A stretch of 64,000 nt of DNA, from positions 62,001 to 126,000 of the forward strand of contig CBDFKY010000016.1 in assembly GCA_965248995.1 (NCBI GenBank), in the 5' to 3' direction. The notes beneath the pieces are model-generated. The model saw only the letters and a list, made by a program, of their open reading frames with translations. It was not told the DNA's origin and did not search any database. Shown here one piece after another: positions 1 to 8,684 of this stretch; within the stretch, counting starts at the first letter, position 1, and every line of letters begins with the position of its first letter. The position numbers and the translations under genes are program-made. Source of the DNA: CBDFKY01 sp965248995. Its GTDB lineage: Bacteria; Pseudomonadota; Alphaproteobacteria; Rickettsiales; UBA998.

Positions 1-618
1 GTTTTCAAGCTGCCGGTCGTCCTGGTAGCGGCTGTCGCCGAGCCAGGTATCCTCCGTTCCCCAGTAGATATCCTCCTCCGGCTCGAACACGTCCGCGCGT
101 CCGCCCGCAAAGCCGAACGTCGCGAATCCCATGGATTCCAGCGCGCAGTTGCCGGCCAGCACCATCAGATCCGCCCAGGATAAACTGCGACCATATTTCT
201 GTTTTACCGGCCAGAGCAGCATCCGCGCCTTGTCCAGGTTGGCGTTGTCCGGCCAGCTGTTGAGCGGTGCGAAGCGCTGCGCTCCCGCACCTGCGCCGCC
301 GCGCCCGTCGCCCGTACGGTACGTCCCGGCGCTGTGCCACGCCATCCGGATGAAAAGCGGCCCGTAATGTCCGTAATCGGCAGGCCACCAGTCTTGAGAA
401 TCCGTCATAAGGGCGAAAATATCGTTTTTCACCGCGTCGAGATCCAGCGCCTTGAATGCCTGCGCGTAGCTGAAGGATTCTCCCAGCGGATTAGAACGCG
501 GATGATGCTGATGCAGCATTTCAATATGTAGTATGTTGGGCCACCAGTCCTTGTTGGCGCGGCGCTGCGTAAGCTGCTTCTTATCCCCGTTAAACGGGCA
601 TCCACCGGATTCAGTCAT
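1..618 (-). CDS. katG: Catalase-peroxidase KatG, N-terminal 206 residues (runs off the window)
   Basis: This is the start of a bifunctional haem catalase-peroxidase, which removes hydrogen peroxide in the cytoplasm. The reverse-strand translation begins MTESGGCPFNGDKK. It contains the family blocks around RANKDWWPNILHIEMLHQH, the distal-haem region DSQDWWPADYGHYGPLFIRM with AWHSAGTYR after it, and SWADLMVLAGNCALESMGF. The ATG at 618 is preceded by AGGAGAGAAAG, which fixes the start. The frame stays open to base 1, so the C-terminal two thirds are outside the window. The gene is divergent from oxyR, the usual arrangement for an OxyR-controlled katG. Confidence 0.96.
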   Translation of the reverse strand, partial: MTESGGCPFNGDKKQLTQRRANKDWWPNILHIEMLHQHHPRSNPLGESFSYAQAFKALDLDAVKNDIFALMTDSQDWWPADYGHYGPLFIRMAWHSAGTYRTGDGRGGAGAGAQRFAPLNSWPDNANLDKARMLLWPVKQKYGRSLSWADLMVLAGNCALESMGFATFGFAGGRADVFEPEEDIYWGTEDTWLGDSRYQDDRQLEN

Positions 619-725
619 CTTTCTCTCCTAACTATCTGTTTAGTGGATTGACACTACAAGCAATGATTGATTAGATAAAATATAAATATCTTATAGATCC
701 TATAACCTGTACCTAAGTCTTCCTC
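619..725. promoter_or_regulatory. katG-oxyR divergent promoter region
   Basis: This 107-bp spacer separates katG and oxyR and is strongly A+T-rich. It contains ATAG/CTAT-type half sites around 690-705 (cttatagatcctataacc), which resemble the spaced ATAG...CTAT elements bound by OxyR. Divergent arrangement and autoregulation are typical of OxyR systems. The exact binding site is inferred, not proven. Confidence 0.5.
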
Positions 726-1640
726 ATGAACCTGCGTGATCTTCATTACCTCGTTACCGTAGCGGACTCCGGCCAGTTCGCCCGCGCCGCCAAGCTCTGC
801 CATGTCAGCCAGCCGTCGCTCAGTATGCAGCTCAAAAAACTGGAAGAGGAACTGGGAGTCAGCATCTTTGAGCGCTCAGGGCGTGAGCTTATCATCACTC
901 CGACCGGCAGGGCACTAATCGAACATGCCCGCAGCGCCTTGGCGGAAGTCGATCAGATGCGGATGATCGCCCGACATTTTTCCGGCCAGGGCGCGGAATT
1001 CCGGCTGGGGATCATTCCGACCGTAGCCCCGTATCTGTTGCCGGAGTATCTGCCACGTATTCGCTCCATGCTGCCGAAACTGAAATTGAAACTGGTGGAA
1101 GCGCAGACCGCTTCTCTGGAAACCTCCCTCAAGAAAGGGGAACTGGACGGGATTATCCTGTCGTTTTCGGACCATGCGTCGGACTTCGCTACCGCTACGC
1201 TCTACCATGAGCCCTGCCTGCTCGCCGTCCCGATGGCACATAAGCTGGCCCGATATGAAAAGGTGGGATTGAAGGACATCGCCGGTGAGCAGGTCTTGCT
1301 CCTGGAAGAGGGGCATTGCCTGCGTAACCATGTGCTCATCCTTTGCCACAGGCAGGGATTGCAGGAAAACGTCGATTTCCGCGCCACCAGTCTGGAGACG
1401 CTTCGCCATATGGTGGCCTGCGGGGAGGGGATCACCATCATGCCCGAATCAGCGATGAGGAAGGACGACGGTCTGGCCTACATTCCCTGTCATGAAGTGG
1501 GATTCACCCGCGAAATACGCATCGCATGGCGGCAAAGCACACCCCATCGGGCAATTATCGATCAGTTGATCAACTTGGCCTCGAATAACCCTGAATCCAG
1601 CATTTTTTATAAAAACTCCGGCAAGCGGGCAAACCGTTGA
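726..1640 (+). CDS. oxyR: Hydrogen-peroxide sensor OxyR (LysR family)
   Basis: A 304-residue LysR-type regulator. The N-terminal winged HTH (about residues 1-60) carries the blocks FARAAKLCHVSQPSLSMQLK and LEEELGVSIFERSGR. The effector domain follows. Two cysteines at about 198 and 207 lie in EEGHCLRNHVLILC, with the same nine-residue spacing as the redox-switch pair Cys199/Cys208 of Escherichia coli OxyR. This identifies a peroxide sensor rather than a generic LysR protein. It is divergent from katG, its likely target. No strong Shine-Dalgarno is seen before the ATG, but the N-terminus aligns with the family start. Confidence 0.95.
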   Translation: MNLRDLHYLVTVADSGQFARAAKLCHVSQPSLSMQLKKLEEELGVSIFERSGRELIITPTGRALIEHARSALAEVDQMRMIARHFSGQGAEFRLGIIPTVAPYLLPEYLPRIRSMLPKLKLKLVEAQTASLETSLKKGELDGIILSFSDHASDFATATLYHEPCLLAVPMAHKLARYEKVGLKDIAGEQVLLLEEGHCLRNHVLILCHRQGLQENVDFRATSLETLRHMVACGEGITIMPESAMRKDDGLAYIPCHEVGFTREIRIAWRQSTPHRAIIDQLINLASNNPESSIFYKNSGKRANR

Positions 1641-1695
1641 TTTTATGGATATCAGCCCTTGAATGATGGGATAAATATCATTAAACTGGACCGTT

Positions 1696-3102
1696 ATGAC
1701 ACCCATCTCTCTTGCTTCCCTGCACACGCAACCTTCCATGGCTACTCCTTCTTCACCACAATGGACCCCGGAAAGCTGGCAAACGCGCCAGATTCGCCAG
1801 CAGCCGCTGTATCAGGACAAAATATCCCTGGAACAGGTGGAGCGTACCCTGGCGTCTTCTCCGCCATTAACTTCGTCGGCCGAAGCGCGCAGTTTGAAAG
1901 CGGAACTGGCGCAGGTCGCCGAGGGAAAGGCGTTTCTGCTGCAAGGCGGCGATTGTGCGGAAAGTTTCGCTGAATTCAACGAAACGAACCTGCGGAGTTT
2001 CGCGCGGGTCATCCTGCAGATGACCATCGCGCTGATGTATGGCGCAGGCTCGCCCGTCGTCAAAGTCGGGCGCATCGCCGGACAGTTCGCCAAGCCGCGT
2101 TCCACCAATATGGAAACGATCGCCGGGGTGGAACTGCCGAGTTACCGCGGCGATATGATTAACGGGCCGGAATTCGTGGAATCCGCCCGGCTTCCTGATC
2201 CGGAGCGGTTGCTGAAAGTCTATCATCAATCCGCCGCGACGCTTAATTTCCTGCGGATGCTGTTCCATGGTGATTTCGCCTCGCTCGACCGGATCAGCGG
2301 CTGGAATATGGATTTCGTCTCTTCATCCGCGCAAGGGCGTCGGTTCGCTGCCATCGTGGAACGTATCAACGAATGCATGAGCTTCATCCGTGCCTGCGGC
2401 ATCACGCCCCAGCACGCGAGGCAACTGGCGGAAGCCTCGTTTTATACGTCGCATGAAGGCCTGTTCCTGAATTATGAGCAGGCGCTGACACGGCGTGATG
2501 AGGAAGATGAGAAATATTACGTCTGTTCCGCCCATATGCTGTGGATCGGGGACCGTACCCGCGATCCGAACGAAGCGCATGTCGAATTCCTGCGCGGCGT
2601 CGCCAACCCGATCGGCTGCAAACTCGGGCCTTCCATGACCCGGGACGACCTGCTGCAGCTTTGCGATATTTTAAATCCCCAAAACGAACCGGGCCGCCTG
2701 ACCTTTATCGTCCGGATGGGCGCGGCGAAAGTGGGAGAACTGCTGCCGCAGCATGTGCGCACGTTGAAAGAGGAAGGCCGGAACGTCGTCTGGTCGTGCG
2801 ACCCGATGCACGGCAATACCATTCAATCGCCAAGCGGGTATAAAACGCGGAAATTCAATGATATCCTCTCGGAAGTCCGGCAGTTTTTCGCCATTCACAA
2901 GGCGGAAGGCACGCATGCGGGCGGCGTCCATTTTGAAATGACGGGGCAGGATGTGACCGAATGTTTAGGAGGTGCGCAGGCGATTTCCGAAATAGATCTG
3001 GGTGACCGGTATCATACGCACTGTGACCCGCGCCTGAACGCTTCGCAAAGCCTGGAGCTGGCGTTCCTGATCGCGGAAGAATTGCGACGGCATCAGGCAT
3101 AA
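1696..3102 (+). CDS. aroG: Class II 3-deoxy-7-phosphoheptulonate (DAHP) synthase
   Basis: This enzyme condenses phosphoenolpyruvate with erythrose 4-phosphate, the first step of the shikimate pathway. The 468-residue protein has class II (plant/mycobacterial type) signatures: KAFLLQGGDCAESF, KVGRIAGQFAKPRS, SHEGLFLNYEQALTR, WIGDRTR, NPIGCKLGPSM, WSCDPMHGN and GGVHFEMTGQDVTECLGG. These include the metal- and substrate-binding Cys, His and Arg residues. Family members usually start close before the W-x-P-x-SW motif, so the ATG at 1738 may be the true start. Neither candidate has a clear ribosome binding site. The chorismate synthase gene aroC is only 2 kb away. The stop abuts the convergent helicase gene. 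Confidence 0.95.
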   Translation: MTPISLASLHTQPSMATPSSPQWTPESWQTRQIRQQPLYQDKISLEQVERTLASSPPLTSSAEARSLKAELAQVAEGKAFLLQGGDCAESFAEFNETNLRSFARVILQMTIALMYGAGSPVVKVGRIAGQFAKPRSTNMETIAGVELPSYRGDMINGPEFVESARLPDPERLLKVYHQSAATLNFLRMLFHGDFASLDRISGWNMDFVSSSAQGRRFAAIVERINECMSFIRACGITPQHARQLAEASFYTSHEGLFLNYEQALTRRDEEDEKYYVCSAHMLWIGDRTRDPNEAHVEFLRGVANPIGCKLGPSMTRDDLLQLCDILNPQNEPGRLTFIVRMGAAKVGELLPQHVRTLKEEGRNVVWSCDPMHGNTIQSPSGYKTRKFNDILSEVRQFFAIHKAEGTHAGGVHFEMTGQDVTECLGGAQAISEIDLGDRYHTHCDPRLNASQSLELAFLIAEELRRHQA

Positions 3103-4392
3103 CTATTGATGCTGACGCATAAACGCGACCACTTCGCCGTTGCAGCGGATATCGGCCTGCGTGACGGGTTGTTTCAATGCAATTCCCGACAAACTACGGC
3201 AACGGGACAAGGCGACATACAGCTGACCCGCCGCGAAGGCGCCGGTGCCGAGGTCGATGATCACCCTCTCAAGCGTCTTGCCCTGGCTTTTATGGATAGT
3301 GATCGCCCACGCGAGGGTCAGCGGAAACTGGCTATAGGATCCAAGTGGTTTTTCAATGATGCGATCCTGTTCTTCACTGAATTCATAACTGATCGTTTTC
3401 CACTTTTCCTGCTCCACATCATGCACGACGTCACCGACGCGAACGCGGATGACATCATCGCCCAAATGTTCCACGATGCCGATGGTTCCATTCACCCACC
3501 CCCCTTCCGGATCGTTACGCACGAACATGACCTGCGCGCCGGCCTTCAGCATCAGGGATTCAGGAGCGGGCAGACGTTCGCCCTGCAGGCCGAAATTACC
3601 CTGCAACGTACCTGAATAAGTGCGCGCCGAAGCGGCAAGGGCGCCGAGCCGCACCTCGTTGATCCGTTCCGCCAGGTTATTCGTGCTGCAAAGCACCAGC
3701 GTACCGGGAGCGGGCACCGCTCTCGCCTGCACGCGTGCATTCAGCAGGGAAAGCATGGCGGGTGGGCAGTCGCCGGCGCGAATAGCGTTCAATATACCGA
3801 TGAATGCCTCATCCTGCTGGCGATGGATGGTGTTGAACACTATCGTCTGAAAATCGGCTTGCGCATATCCTTCGGTCGCAAAGAAAAAAGGAGAAGCGTA
3901 ATATTGCGCGAAAAATTCCTTTTCATGATTCGCCACCACCGGTGGAAGCTGAAACAGATCCCCGATGATGCAGACCTGTACACCGCCGAAAGGGGCGGTG
4001 CTGCGGCGGGCCAGCTGCAGGCTTTTATTGATGCCGTCGAACACGTCGGCACGCACCATGGAGATTTCATCGATGATGAGCAGATCCAGTTTCTTCAACA
4101 TGGGATTGCGGATCGGTTTGATATCGTCCGCATTTACGAAAGACGGTTTCAGGCGAAAAAACGAATGGATGGTCTGGCCGGAAACGTTCAGCGCCGCCAC
4201 GCCGGTCGGCGCCACCACGGCGACGCTTTTTTGCGTATGGGTACGGAAATACTGCAGGAAAGTGGACTTCCCCGTACCGGCCTTTCCTGTCAGGAATACG
4301 TTCTGATCCGTATGTTCCAGCAGATCGAAAGCGTAGGCAAACTCAGGCGTTAACTCTTCGCGCGTGATGGGCTTGAGCGTGGACGAATGCAT
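3103..4392 (-). CDS. PIF1-like superfamily 1B DNA helicase
   Basis: A 429-residue P-loop helicase. Walker A is GKAGTGKS (residues 36-43), followed by VVAPTGVAALNVSGQTIHSFF (motif Ia region) and the Walker B LLIIDEISM. A late block, LAWAITIHKSQGKTLERVIIDLG with LYVALSRCRS, matches motifs V/VI of PIF1/RecD-type enzymes. Members unwind DNA, often at G-quadruplexes or R-loops; the role here is inferred. The ATG at 4392 overlaps the gshB stop as ATGA, so the two genes are translationally coupled in an aroC-gshB-helicase run. Confidence 0.88.
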   Translation of the reverse strand: MHSSTLKPITREELTPEFAYAFDLLEHTDQNVFLTGKAGTGKSTFLQYFRTHTQKSVAVVAPTGVAALNVSGQTIHSFFRLKPSFVNADDIKPIRNPMLKKLDLLIIDEISMVRADVFDGINKSLQLARRSTAPFGGVQVCIIGDLFQLPPVVANHEKEFFAQYYASPFFFATEGYAQADFQTIVFNTIHRQQDEAFIGILNAIRAGDCPPAMLSLLNARVQARAVPAPGTLVLCSTNNLAERINEVRLGALAASARTYSGTLQGNFGLQGERLPAPESLMLKAGAQVMFVRNDPEGGWVNGTIGIVEHLGDDVIRVRVGDVVHDVEQEKWKTISYEFSEEQDRIIEKPLGSYSQFPLTLAWAITIHKSQGKTLERVIIDLGTGAFAAGQLYVALSRCRSLSGIALKQPVTQADIRCNGEVVAFMRQHQ

Positions 4393-5324
4393 CACCGCGC
4401 GGCGCCTTCCACCCCGTCCCAGAATAACGCGGCGGGATGGCTGCCGTAAAGTTTCTCCAGGGTGCGAAGCCCGGTGGGGGAGGTAACGTTGATCTCGGTG
4501 AGATGGTTACCGATCAGGTCGAGTCCCGCCAGATGCAGTCCCATATCGTCCAGTAACGGGGCGACCGTTTCCGCCAGGGCGCGCTGCGTTGCATTCAATT
4601 CATAAGCCACCGGCACGCCGCCGACCCGCATATTCGCCCGGATTTCCCCGGAAGCGGGCGCACGGGCGAACGCTCCGGCGATTTCTCCATGAATCAGCAC
4701 CACGCGGATATCTTCCGCGGTCACCGCAGGCAGGAAAGGTTGCGCGATGACGGGGAGGGGGTCACGCAGCCGGATCATTTCCAGCAGGGCCTGAACATTG
4801 TCGCCGCCGGCGCGCAGGCGTAGCACCGCGTGTCCTCCCCAGCCGTAAAGGGGCTTGATGATAATATCCTGATGTTGATCGAGAAAAGTGAGGATATCTT
4901 CGGAATCGGAAGTGATAAGCGTTTCCGGGGTCGCTTCCGCCGCCATCAGCGGCAGCAGTTTTTCCGGATAGGAACGCACGCTTGCCGGATCATTGATGAC
5001 GCGCGTATTTCCTTCGATACGCTCCAGCAGGTACGTGGCCGTAATATATCCCATATCGAAAGGTGGATCCTGGCGCATCAGCACCACATCCATGTAACTG
5101 AGAGACTTTACCGATACCGCACCGAGCGTATGCCAGGCGTCTCCCTGCTCTATCTCCAGCGGATGGAGCCCGGCCAGCACTTCACCCCCTTTCCAGCGCA
5201 GGGATGCCGTATGATAATAAAAAAGCTCCATGCCACGCGCCGCCGCTTCGCGGAGCAGCACGATGGTGGAATCACCCGCCGGTTTCAAGGTATGGGGCGG
5301 GTCCATCTGTACGGCGATTTTCAT
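4392..5324 (-). CDS. gshB: Glutathione synthetase
   Basis: This enzyme joins gamma-glutamylcysteine and glycine with ATP, the last step of glutathione synthesis. The 310-residue length is close to E. coli GshB (316). The protein starts MKIAVQMDPPHTLKPAGDST and contains VLMRQDPPFDMGYITATYLLE, DIIIKPLYGWGG (ATP-grasp), and the C-terminal ATP-grasp blocks GEIAGAFAR, GLDLIGNHLTEINVTSPTG. The frame continues upstream, but the ATG at 5324 has an AAGGAT ribosome binding site and matches the family N-terminus. The gene lies 11 bp downstream of aroC. Confidence 0.95.
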   Translation of the reverse strand: MKIAVQMDPPHTLKPAGDSTIVLLREAAARGMELFYYHTASLRWKGGEVLAGLHPLEIEQGDAWHTLGAVSVKSLSYMDVVLMRQDPPFDMGYITATYLLERIEGNTRVINDPASVRSYPEKLLPLMAAEATPETLITSDSEDILTFLDQHQDIIIKPLYGWGGHAVLRLRAGGDNVQALLEMIRLRDPLPVIAQPFLPAVTAEDIRVVLIHGEIAGAFARAPASGEIRANMRVGGVPVAYELNATQRALAETVAPLLDDMGLHLAGLDLIGNHLTEINVTSPTGLRTLEKLYGSHPAALFWDGVEGAAR

Positions 5325-5335
5325 GGATTGGATCC

Positions 5336-6412
5336 TTATGGTTGGTTTAGGGCTTTCGCCAGTAAGTAATGATCGGCCAGTACGCACGCCATCATCGCTT
5401 CCCCGACGGGAACGGCGCGAATGCCGACGCAGGGGTCATGCCGTCCTTTGGTCATGATGCTGGTTTCCTGTCCTTCCCGGGTGATGGTATCCACCGGCGT
5501 CAGGATGGAGCTGGTCGGTTTGACGGCGAAACGCACGACGATGGTCTGGCCGGAAGAGATACCCCCCAGAATACCACCCGCATGATTGCTGGTAAAATGC
5601 GGTTTGCCCTCCTGCACACGGATCGCGTCGGCGTTCTGTTCGCCCTGCAGGATCGCGGCTGCAAAACCGTCACCGATTTCCACGGCTTTCACGGCATTGA
5701 TGCTCATCATCGCCGCGGCCAGATCCGCGTCGAGCTTGCCGTAAATCGGTGCGCCCCATCCTGCGGGAACGCCTTCCGCATGAATTTCGATCACCGCGCC
5801 GACGGACGAACCCGCTTTGCGTATTGCGAGCAGATAATCCTCCCATGTTGCGGTCATGACCGGGTCGGGGGACCAGAAAGGATTGCCGCGAATATGGTTC
5901 CAGTCCCACCGCGACAGGTCTACCGCGTGTTCGCCGATCCGCACCAGTACGCCGCGAATCTTCACACCCAGCGGTTCGATAATTCTGCGCGCTACCGCGC
6001 CCGCCGCCACGCGCATCGCCGTTTCACGGGCGGAGGAGCGCCCGCCGCCGCGATAATCCCGGATGCCGTATTTCGCCTGGTACGTATAATCGGCATGAGA
6101 AGGGCGGAAACTGTTCTTGATGTCACCGTAATCATGCGAACGCTGGTCTTCGTTATGAATGAGCAGGCTGACAGGTGTGCCTGTGGTAACCCCTTCGAAC
6201 GTACCGGACAGAATCTCCACCGTATCGCTTTCCTTGCGCTGCGTGGTAAATTTCGATTGTGCAGGCCGCCGCTGATCCAGATAATGCTGGATATCCGCTT
6301 CCACCAGCGGCAGGAGGGAAGGGACCCCGTCCACCACGCAGCCGATCGCCCTGCCGTGGCTTTCCCCCCAGGTGGTGAAGCGAAAGACTCTGCCGAATGT
6401 GTTGATGGTCAT
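5336..6412 (-). CDS. aroC: Chorismate synthase
   Basis: AroC converts 5-enolpyruvylshikimate 3-phosphate to chorismate using reduced FMN, the last common step of aromatic biosynthesis. The 358-residue length is normal. Family motifs are clear: FTTWGESHGRAIGCVVDG near the N-terminus, RPSHADYTYQAKYGIRDYRGGGRSSARET in the middle, and SNHAGGILGGISSGQTIV with RHDPCVGIRAVPV near the end. The catalytic His of GESHG and the RGGGRSSARET flavin-site block are intact. It heads the leftward gshB-helicase run. Confidence 0.97.
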   Translation of the reverse strand: MTINTFGRVFRFTTWGESHGRAIGCVVDGVPSLLPLVEADIQHYLDQRRPAQSKFTTQRKESDTVEILSGTFEGVTTGTPVSLLIHNEDQRSHDYGDIKNSFRPSHADYTYQAKYGIRDYRGGGRSSARETAMRVAAGAVARRIIEPLGVKIRGVLVRIGEHAVDLSRWDWNHIRGNPFWSPDPVMTATWEDYLLAIRKAGSSVGAVIEIHAEGVPAGWGAPIYGKLDADLAAAMMSINAVKAVEIGDGFAAAILQGEQNADAIRVQEGKPHFTSNHAGGILGGISSGQTIVVRFAVKPTSSILTPVDTITREGQETSIMTKGRHDPCVGIRAVPVGEAMMACVLADHYLLAKALNQP

Positions 6413-6454
6413 CCCTTTTCTATAAAGGCAAGGGGCACCCGGCGCAACCTTCCT

Positions 6455-8137
6455 TTACACGGCGGCGGGTGCCGCACCTTCGCCTTTGTTCTTACCTTCT
6501 TCCAGTTCCGCCATGAACTGCTCGTATTCGAGTTGCTCGATTTCTTCTTTCGTGAGATAATCACGCCGTATCCCTGCTTTACCTGGCAACCAGATAAGTT
6601 GCAATGTTTCCGGATTGCGGGTGAAGATCCGCTCCTCAGTAATCATGCCGAGGTTCGGCGGGATGTTGCACTTCGCCAGTCCGACGATGGTATGTTTCTC
6701 ATCCCGGCACATGCCGAGCACGACGCGGGCGCGGTCGATGAACACCTGCGATCCGCGCAGCTCGTCCAGCACCTCGCGGGAATTGGTGGGGCGCGCACCC
6801 TTCTTCAAGTGATGCACCACGATCATGCCGCATTGCTTGGAAATGGCGAATTCCTCGATCGCTTCGAAAAACTCACTGACCACGTCGGAATCTTCCTCAT
6901 CCCCGGAGAGATATTTCCGCGCGGGATCGATCACCACGATGGACACATGCGGCATTTTCCGCAGGCGCAAAAGATATTCCCCGAAACTGATATCCTCATC
7001 CTGAAACTCGGTGCGATGGAACTGCAGGCGCATCGCCCGCCCTTCTGGATCGAACAGTTCACCGCGCGCGTTGATGATCCCCGGCCCGTCCTCCCCGGAG
7101 AAATACACGCAGATACCATTGCAAACATCAAGGTTGAGCGGCTGCCCCAGCCATTTAGGGACCTCTTCACCTTCACGATAATCGATGGACGCCTGCACGC
7201 AGAGCTGGTGCGCGGCGGAGCTCTTACCCGTTCCCCCCGCCGCTGCCAGCACCGTTACCGCACCGCGCGGAATCAACCCGTTGACGACGAATTCGAATGT
7301 CTCGTCGGAACCGATGCGCATCGGCCCCGTACGGTCGAACAGCTTCAAGTCCCGTGCGCACAGGTTGAAGAAACGGTTGTTATGGGGGATATTGATCGTA
7401 TCCTGCCCGAAATGCTGGTAAAGCGTGTGCAGCCGGTCGTAGGAAAGGAAGCATTGCGTCGCGTCCAGCACGGTCCGTACCGGAATCTGACTGGCTTTTA
7501 TCACTTCGCTGATTGGCTTTTCTTCCATGCCGAATGGAATAAGTGTCCTGCTGTTCGGATGATTGAACATGCCGTGCAGGCAGAGGTAACTCATTCCGGA
7601 AAGCACATAAAAAGGAGCATAGGCCTCACTTTTGACATTGGACAGATCATAAAGTTCGCGGCAGCCGCTTACCGTGCCTTCAGCATTTACCGGAAGCACC
7701 GTATCGGAAACGCCGACCATTTTAATGCCGGCCAGATCATTATCCCCGCGGTGAAAATGGCTGGCCAGCACTCCTTTATCAAGGATCCGCTGGATCTGGT
7801 CCGGCGTCAGCTGATGGATTCCAAGCGCGAAAGCCGTTGCCCAGAAAATACCGCTGCCCACGGGAACATAAGCATCACTTTCCTTGCGATGCACGACGGG
7901 ATTGAGCAGCATGGAAGAATTCGGCAGGTTGCCTTCATTATAAAGCCGCAAGACCGTGGCGATCGCACTGGCCGTCTCCCCATGATTGAACCAGCATTTC
8001 TGACCCGCCTCGTTCGACCGCCACGGTTCCTGGGTCTCGCACGTATAGACGCACATATACCCGTCCAGCCCGACGGCACGGTGCGCCTGCCAGATCATTT
8101 CCAGTTCTTCCGCCAGTTTTTGATGAAGTTCATTCAT
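6455..8137 (-). CDS. RepA-like AAA (AAA_25) ATPase, possible replicative-helicase relative
   Basis: A 560-residue protein of two parts. The N-terminal 280 residues show no domain I can name. The C-terminal half is a RecA-fold ATPase: Walker A AAAGGTGKSSAAHQLC (around residue 305), an acidic GEDG, a Walker B SIVVIDPARKYLSGDEEDSD, and a sensor segment IVVHHLKKGARP. This layout is that of hexameric RepA/AAA_25 proteins, which are common on plasmids and phages. The last 30 residues are Glu/Lys-rich. It sits between aroC and a tRNA gene without an obvious partner, so it may be a leftover of an older mobile element. Function is inferred. Confidence 0.7.
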   Translation of the reverse strand: MNELHQKLAEELEMIWQAHRAVGLDGYMCVYTCETQEPWRSNEAGQKCWFNHGETASAIATVLRLYNEGNLPNSSMLLNPVVHRKESDAYVPVGSGIFWATAFALGIHQLTPDQIQRILDKGVLASHFHRGDNDLAGIKMVGVSDTVLPVNAEGTVSGCRELYDLSNVKSEAYAPFYVLSGMSYLCLHGMFNHPNSRTLIPFGMEEKPISEVIKASQIPVRTVLDATQCFLSYDRLHTLYQHFGQDTINIPHNNRFFNLCARDLKLFDRTGPMRIGSDETFEFVVNGLIPRGAVTVLAAAGGTGKSSAAHQLCVQASIDYREGEEVPKWLGQPLNLDVCNGICVYFSGEDGPGIINARGELFDPEGRAMRLQFHRTEFQDEDISFGEYLLRLRKMPHVSIVVIDPARKYLSGDEEDSDVVSEFFEAIEEFAISKQCGMIVVHHLKKGARPTNSREVLDELRGSQVFIDRARVVLGMCRDEKHTIVGLAKCNIPPNLGMITEERIFTRNPETLQLIWLPGKAGIRRDYLTKEEIEQLEYEQFMAELEEGKNKGEGAAPAAV

Positions 8138-8207
8138 AAGTGATGGCTAAATCTGCTCCATGTACCCGCTGCACTCTAGTCAGCGATTACTTAAGATTAA
8201 ATGAATT

Positions 8208-8243
8208 ACGCAGGAAATTACAAGTATATCTTCCTGCGTTTTT
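8208..8243 (+). terminator. Intrinsic-terminator-like hairpin upstream of tRNA-Ser
   Basis: A nine-base stem ACGCAGGAA/TTCCTGCGT encloses a 14-nt loop and is followed by a T-run on the + strand. It could insulate the tRNA gene from rightward read-through. No + strand gene is seen just before it. It also lies in the presumed promoter region of the leftward ATPase gene, where it could be a 5' UTR structure. Confidence 0.45.
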
Positions 8244-8350
8244 CAAGAAAAAGGGTGATCAATGCCCGAAATAAGGATTTGCAATCCGTTCGATCTTTCG
8301 ATAAGACCTAAGACTATTGTCGCAGGTTTTACGTGCCTGCCATCATTAAA

Positions 8351-8440
8351 GGAGGAGTGGCCGAGTGGTTTAAGGCAGCAGTCTTGAAAACTGCCGTACT
8401 GGCAACGGTACCGTGAGTTCGAATCTCACCTCCTCCGCCA
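8351..8440 (+). tRNA. tRNA-Ser (anticodon UGA), CCA encoded
   Basis: The acceptor stem GGAGGAG pairs with CTCCTCC, followed by discriminator G and an encoded CCA. The anticodon stem GCAGT/ACTGC (8378-8394) encloses the loop CTTGAAA, with anticodon TGA at 8385-8387. A long variable arm (around 8396-8413) marks a class II tRNA, as expected for serine. The T arm GTGAG-TTCGAAT-CTCAC is intact. It is the last host gene before the prophage. Confidence 0.97.
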
Positions 8441-8590
8441 TTAACTGAAAGACAACCGTTCTACACTCGGTAACGGTTGCCCCGCAAAAGCCCAGTCTGT
8501 GCGGTGTTTTCCCATGACTTTATCCTGACTTTCCCACCCCCAAAACAGCCCATTTTTCCTAAAGTACGCCGCTCTATCGCTCTCAGTTCT

Positions 8591-8630
8591 CAAAAATCCG
8601 TACTTGGGAAAAGCCAGTACGGGTTTTTTA
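8591..8630. terminator. Bidirectional terminator downstream of tRNA-Ser
   Basis: An imperfect inverted repeat AATCCGTACT ... AGTACGGGTT, with one G-T wobble, has A-rich sequence before it and a T-run after it. It could therefore stop transcription in both directions. It lies between the rightward tRNA and the end of the leftward unknown operon. Its right arm contains the candidate left attachment core. Confidence 0.6.
8617..8627 (+). other. Candidate left attachment core (attL)
   Basis: The sequence GTACGGGTTTT recurs at 52494-52504, just beyond the last cargo gene. Serine recombinases need only a very short identical core, so an 11-bp match at both ends of a phage-like block is reasonable but weak evidence. 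The rest of 8441-8684 holds no gene I can support. It contains one more hairpin (CAACCGTT/AACGGTTG near 8454-8479) and the terminator. Confidence 0.35.
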
Positions 8631-8684
8631 GTCAAGACAATCTGCGGCTTTGCGCGATTTCTTAACCCTGACTGTTGCCCTAGC

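Noticed and set aside
6455..8137. RepA-like ATPase as proof of an integrated plasmid
   Set aside because: No partition genes, iterons or origin are seen around it, and the neighbours are ordinary host genes. It is kept as an unexplained gene only.
5369..8143. A 924-codon open frame on the + strand antisense to aroC and the RepA-like ATPase
   Set aside because: Both antisense genes are strongly supported by motifs. The long frame spans two unrelated genes and their gap and has a low-complexity His/Arg/Phe-rich translation typical of an antisense shadow in G+C-rich DNA.
8441..8665. Two opposed short frames (64 and 62 codons) downstream of tRNA-Ser
   Set aside because: They mirror each other over a hairpin-rich region with a terminator, lack ribosome binding sites and have no family signal.
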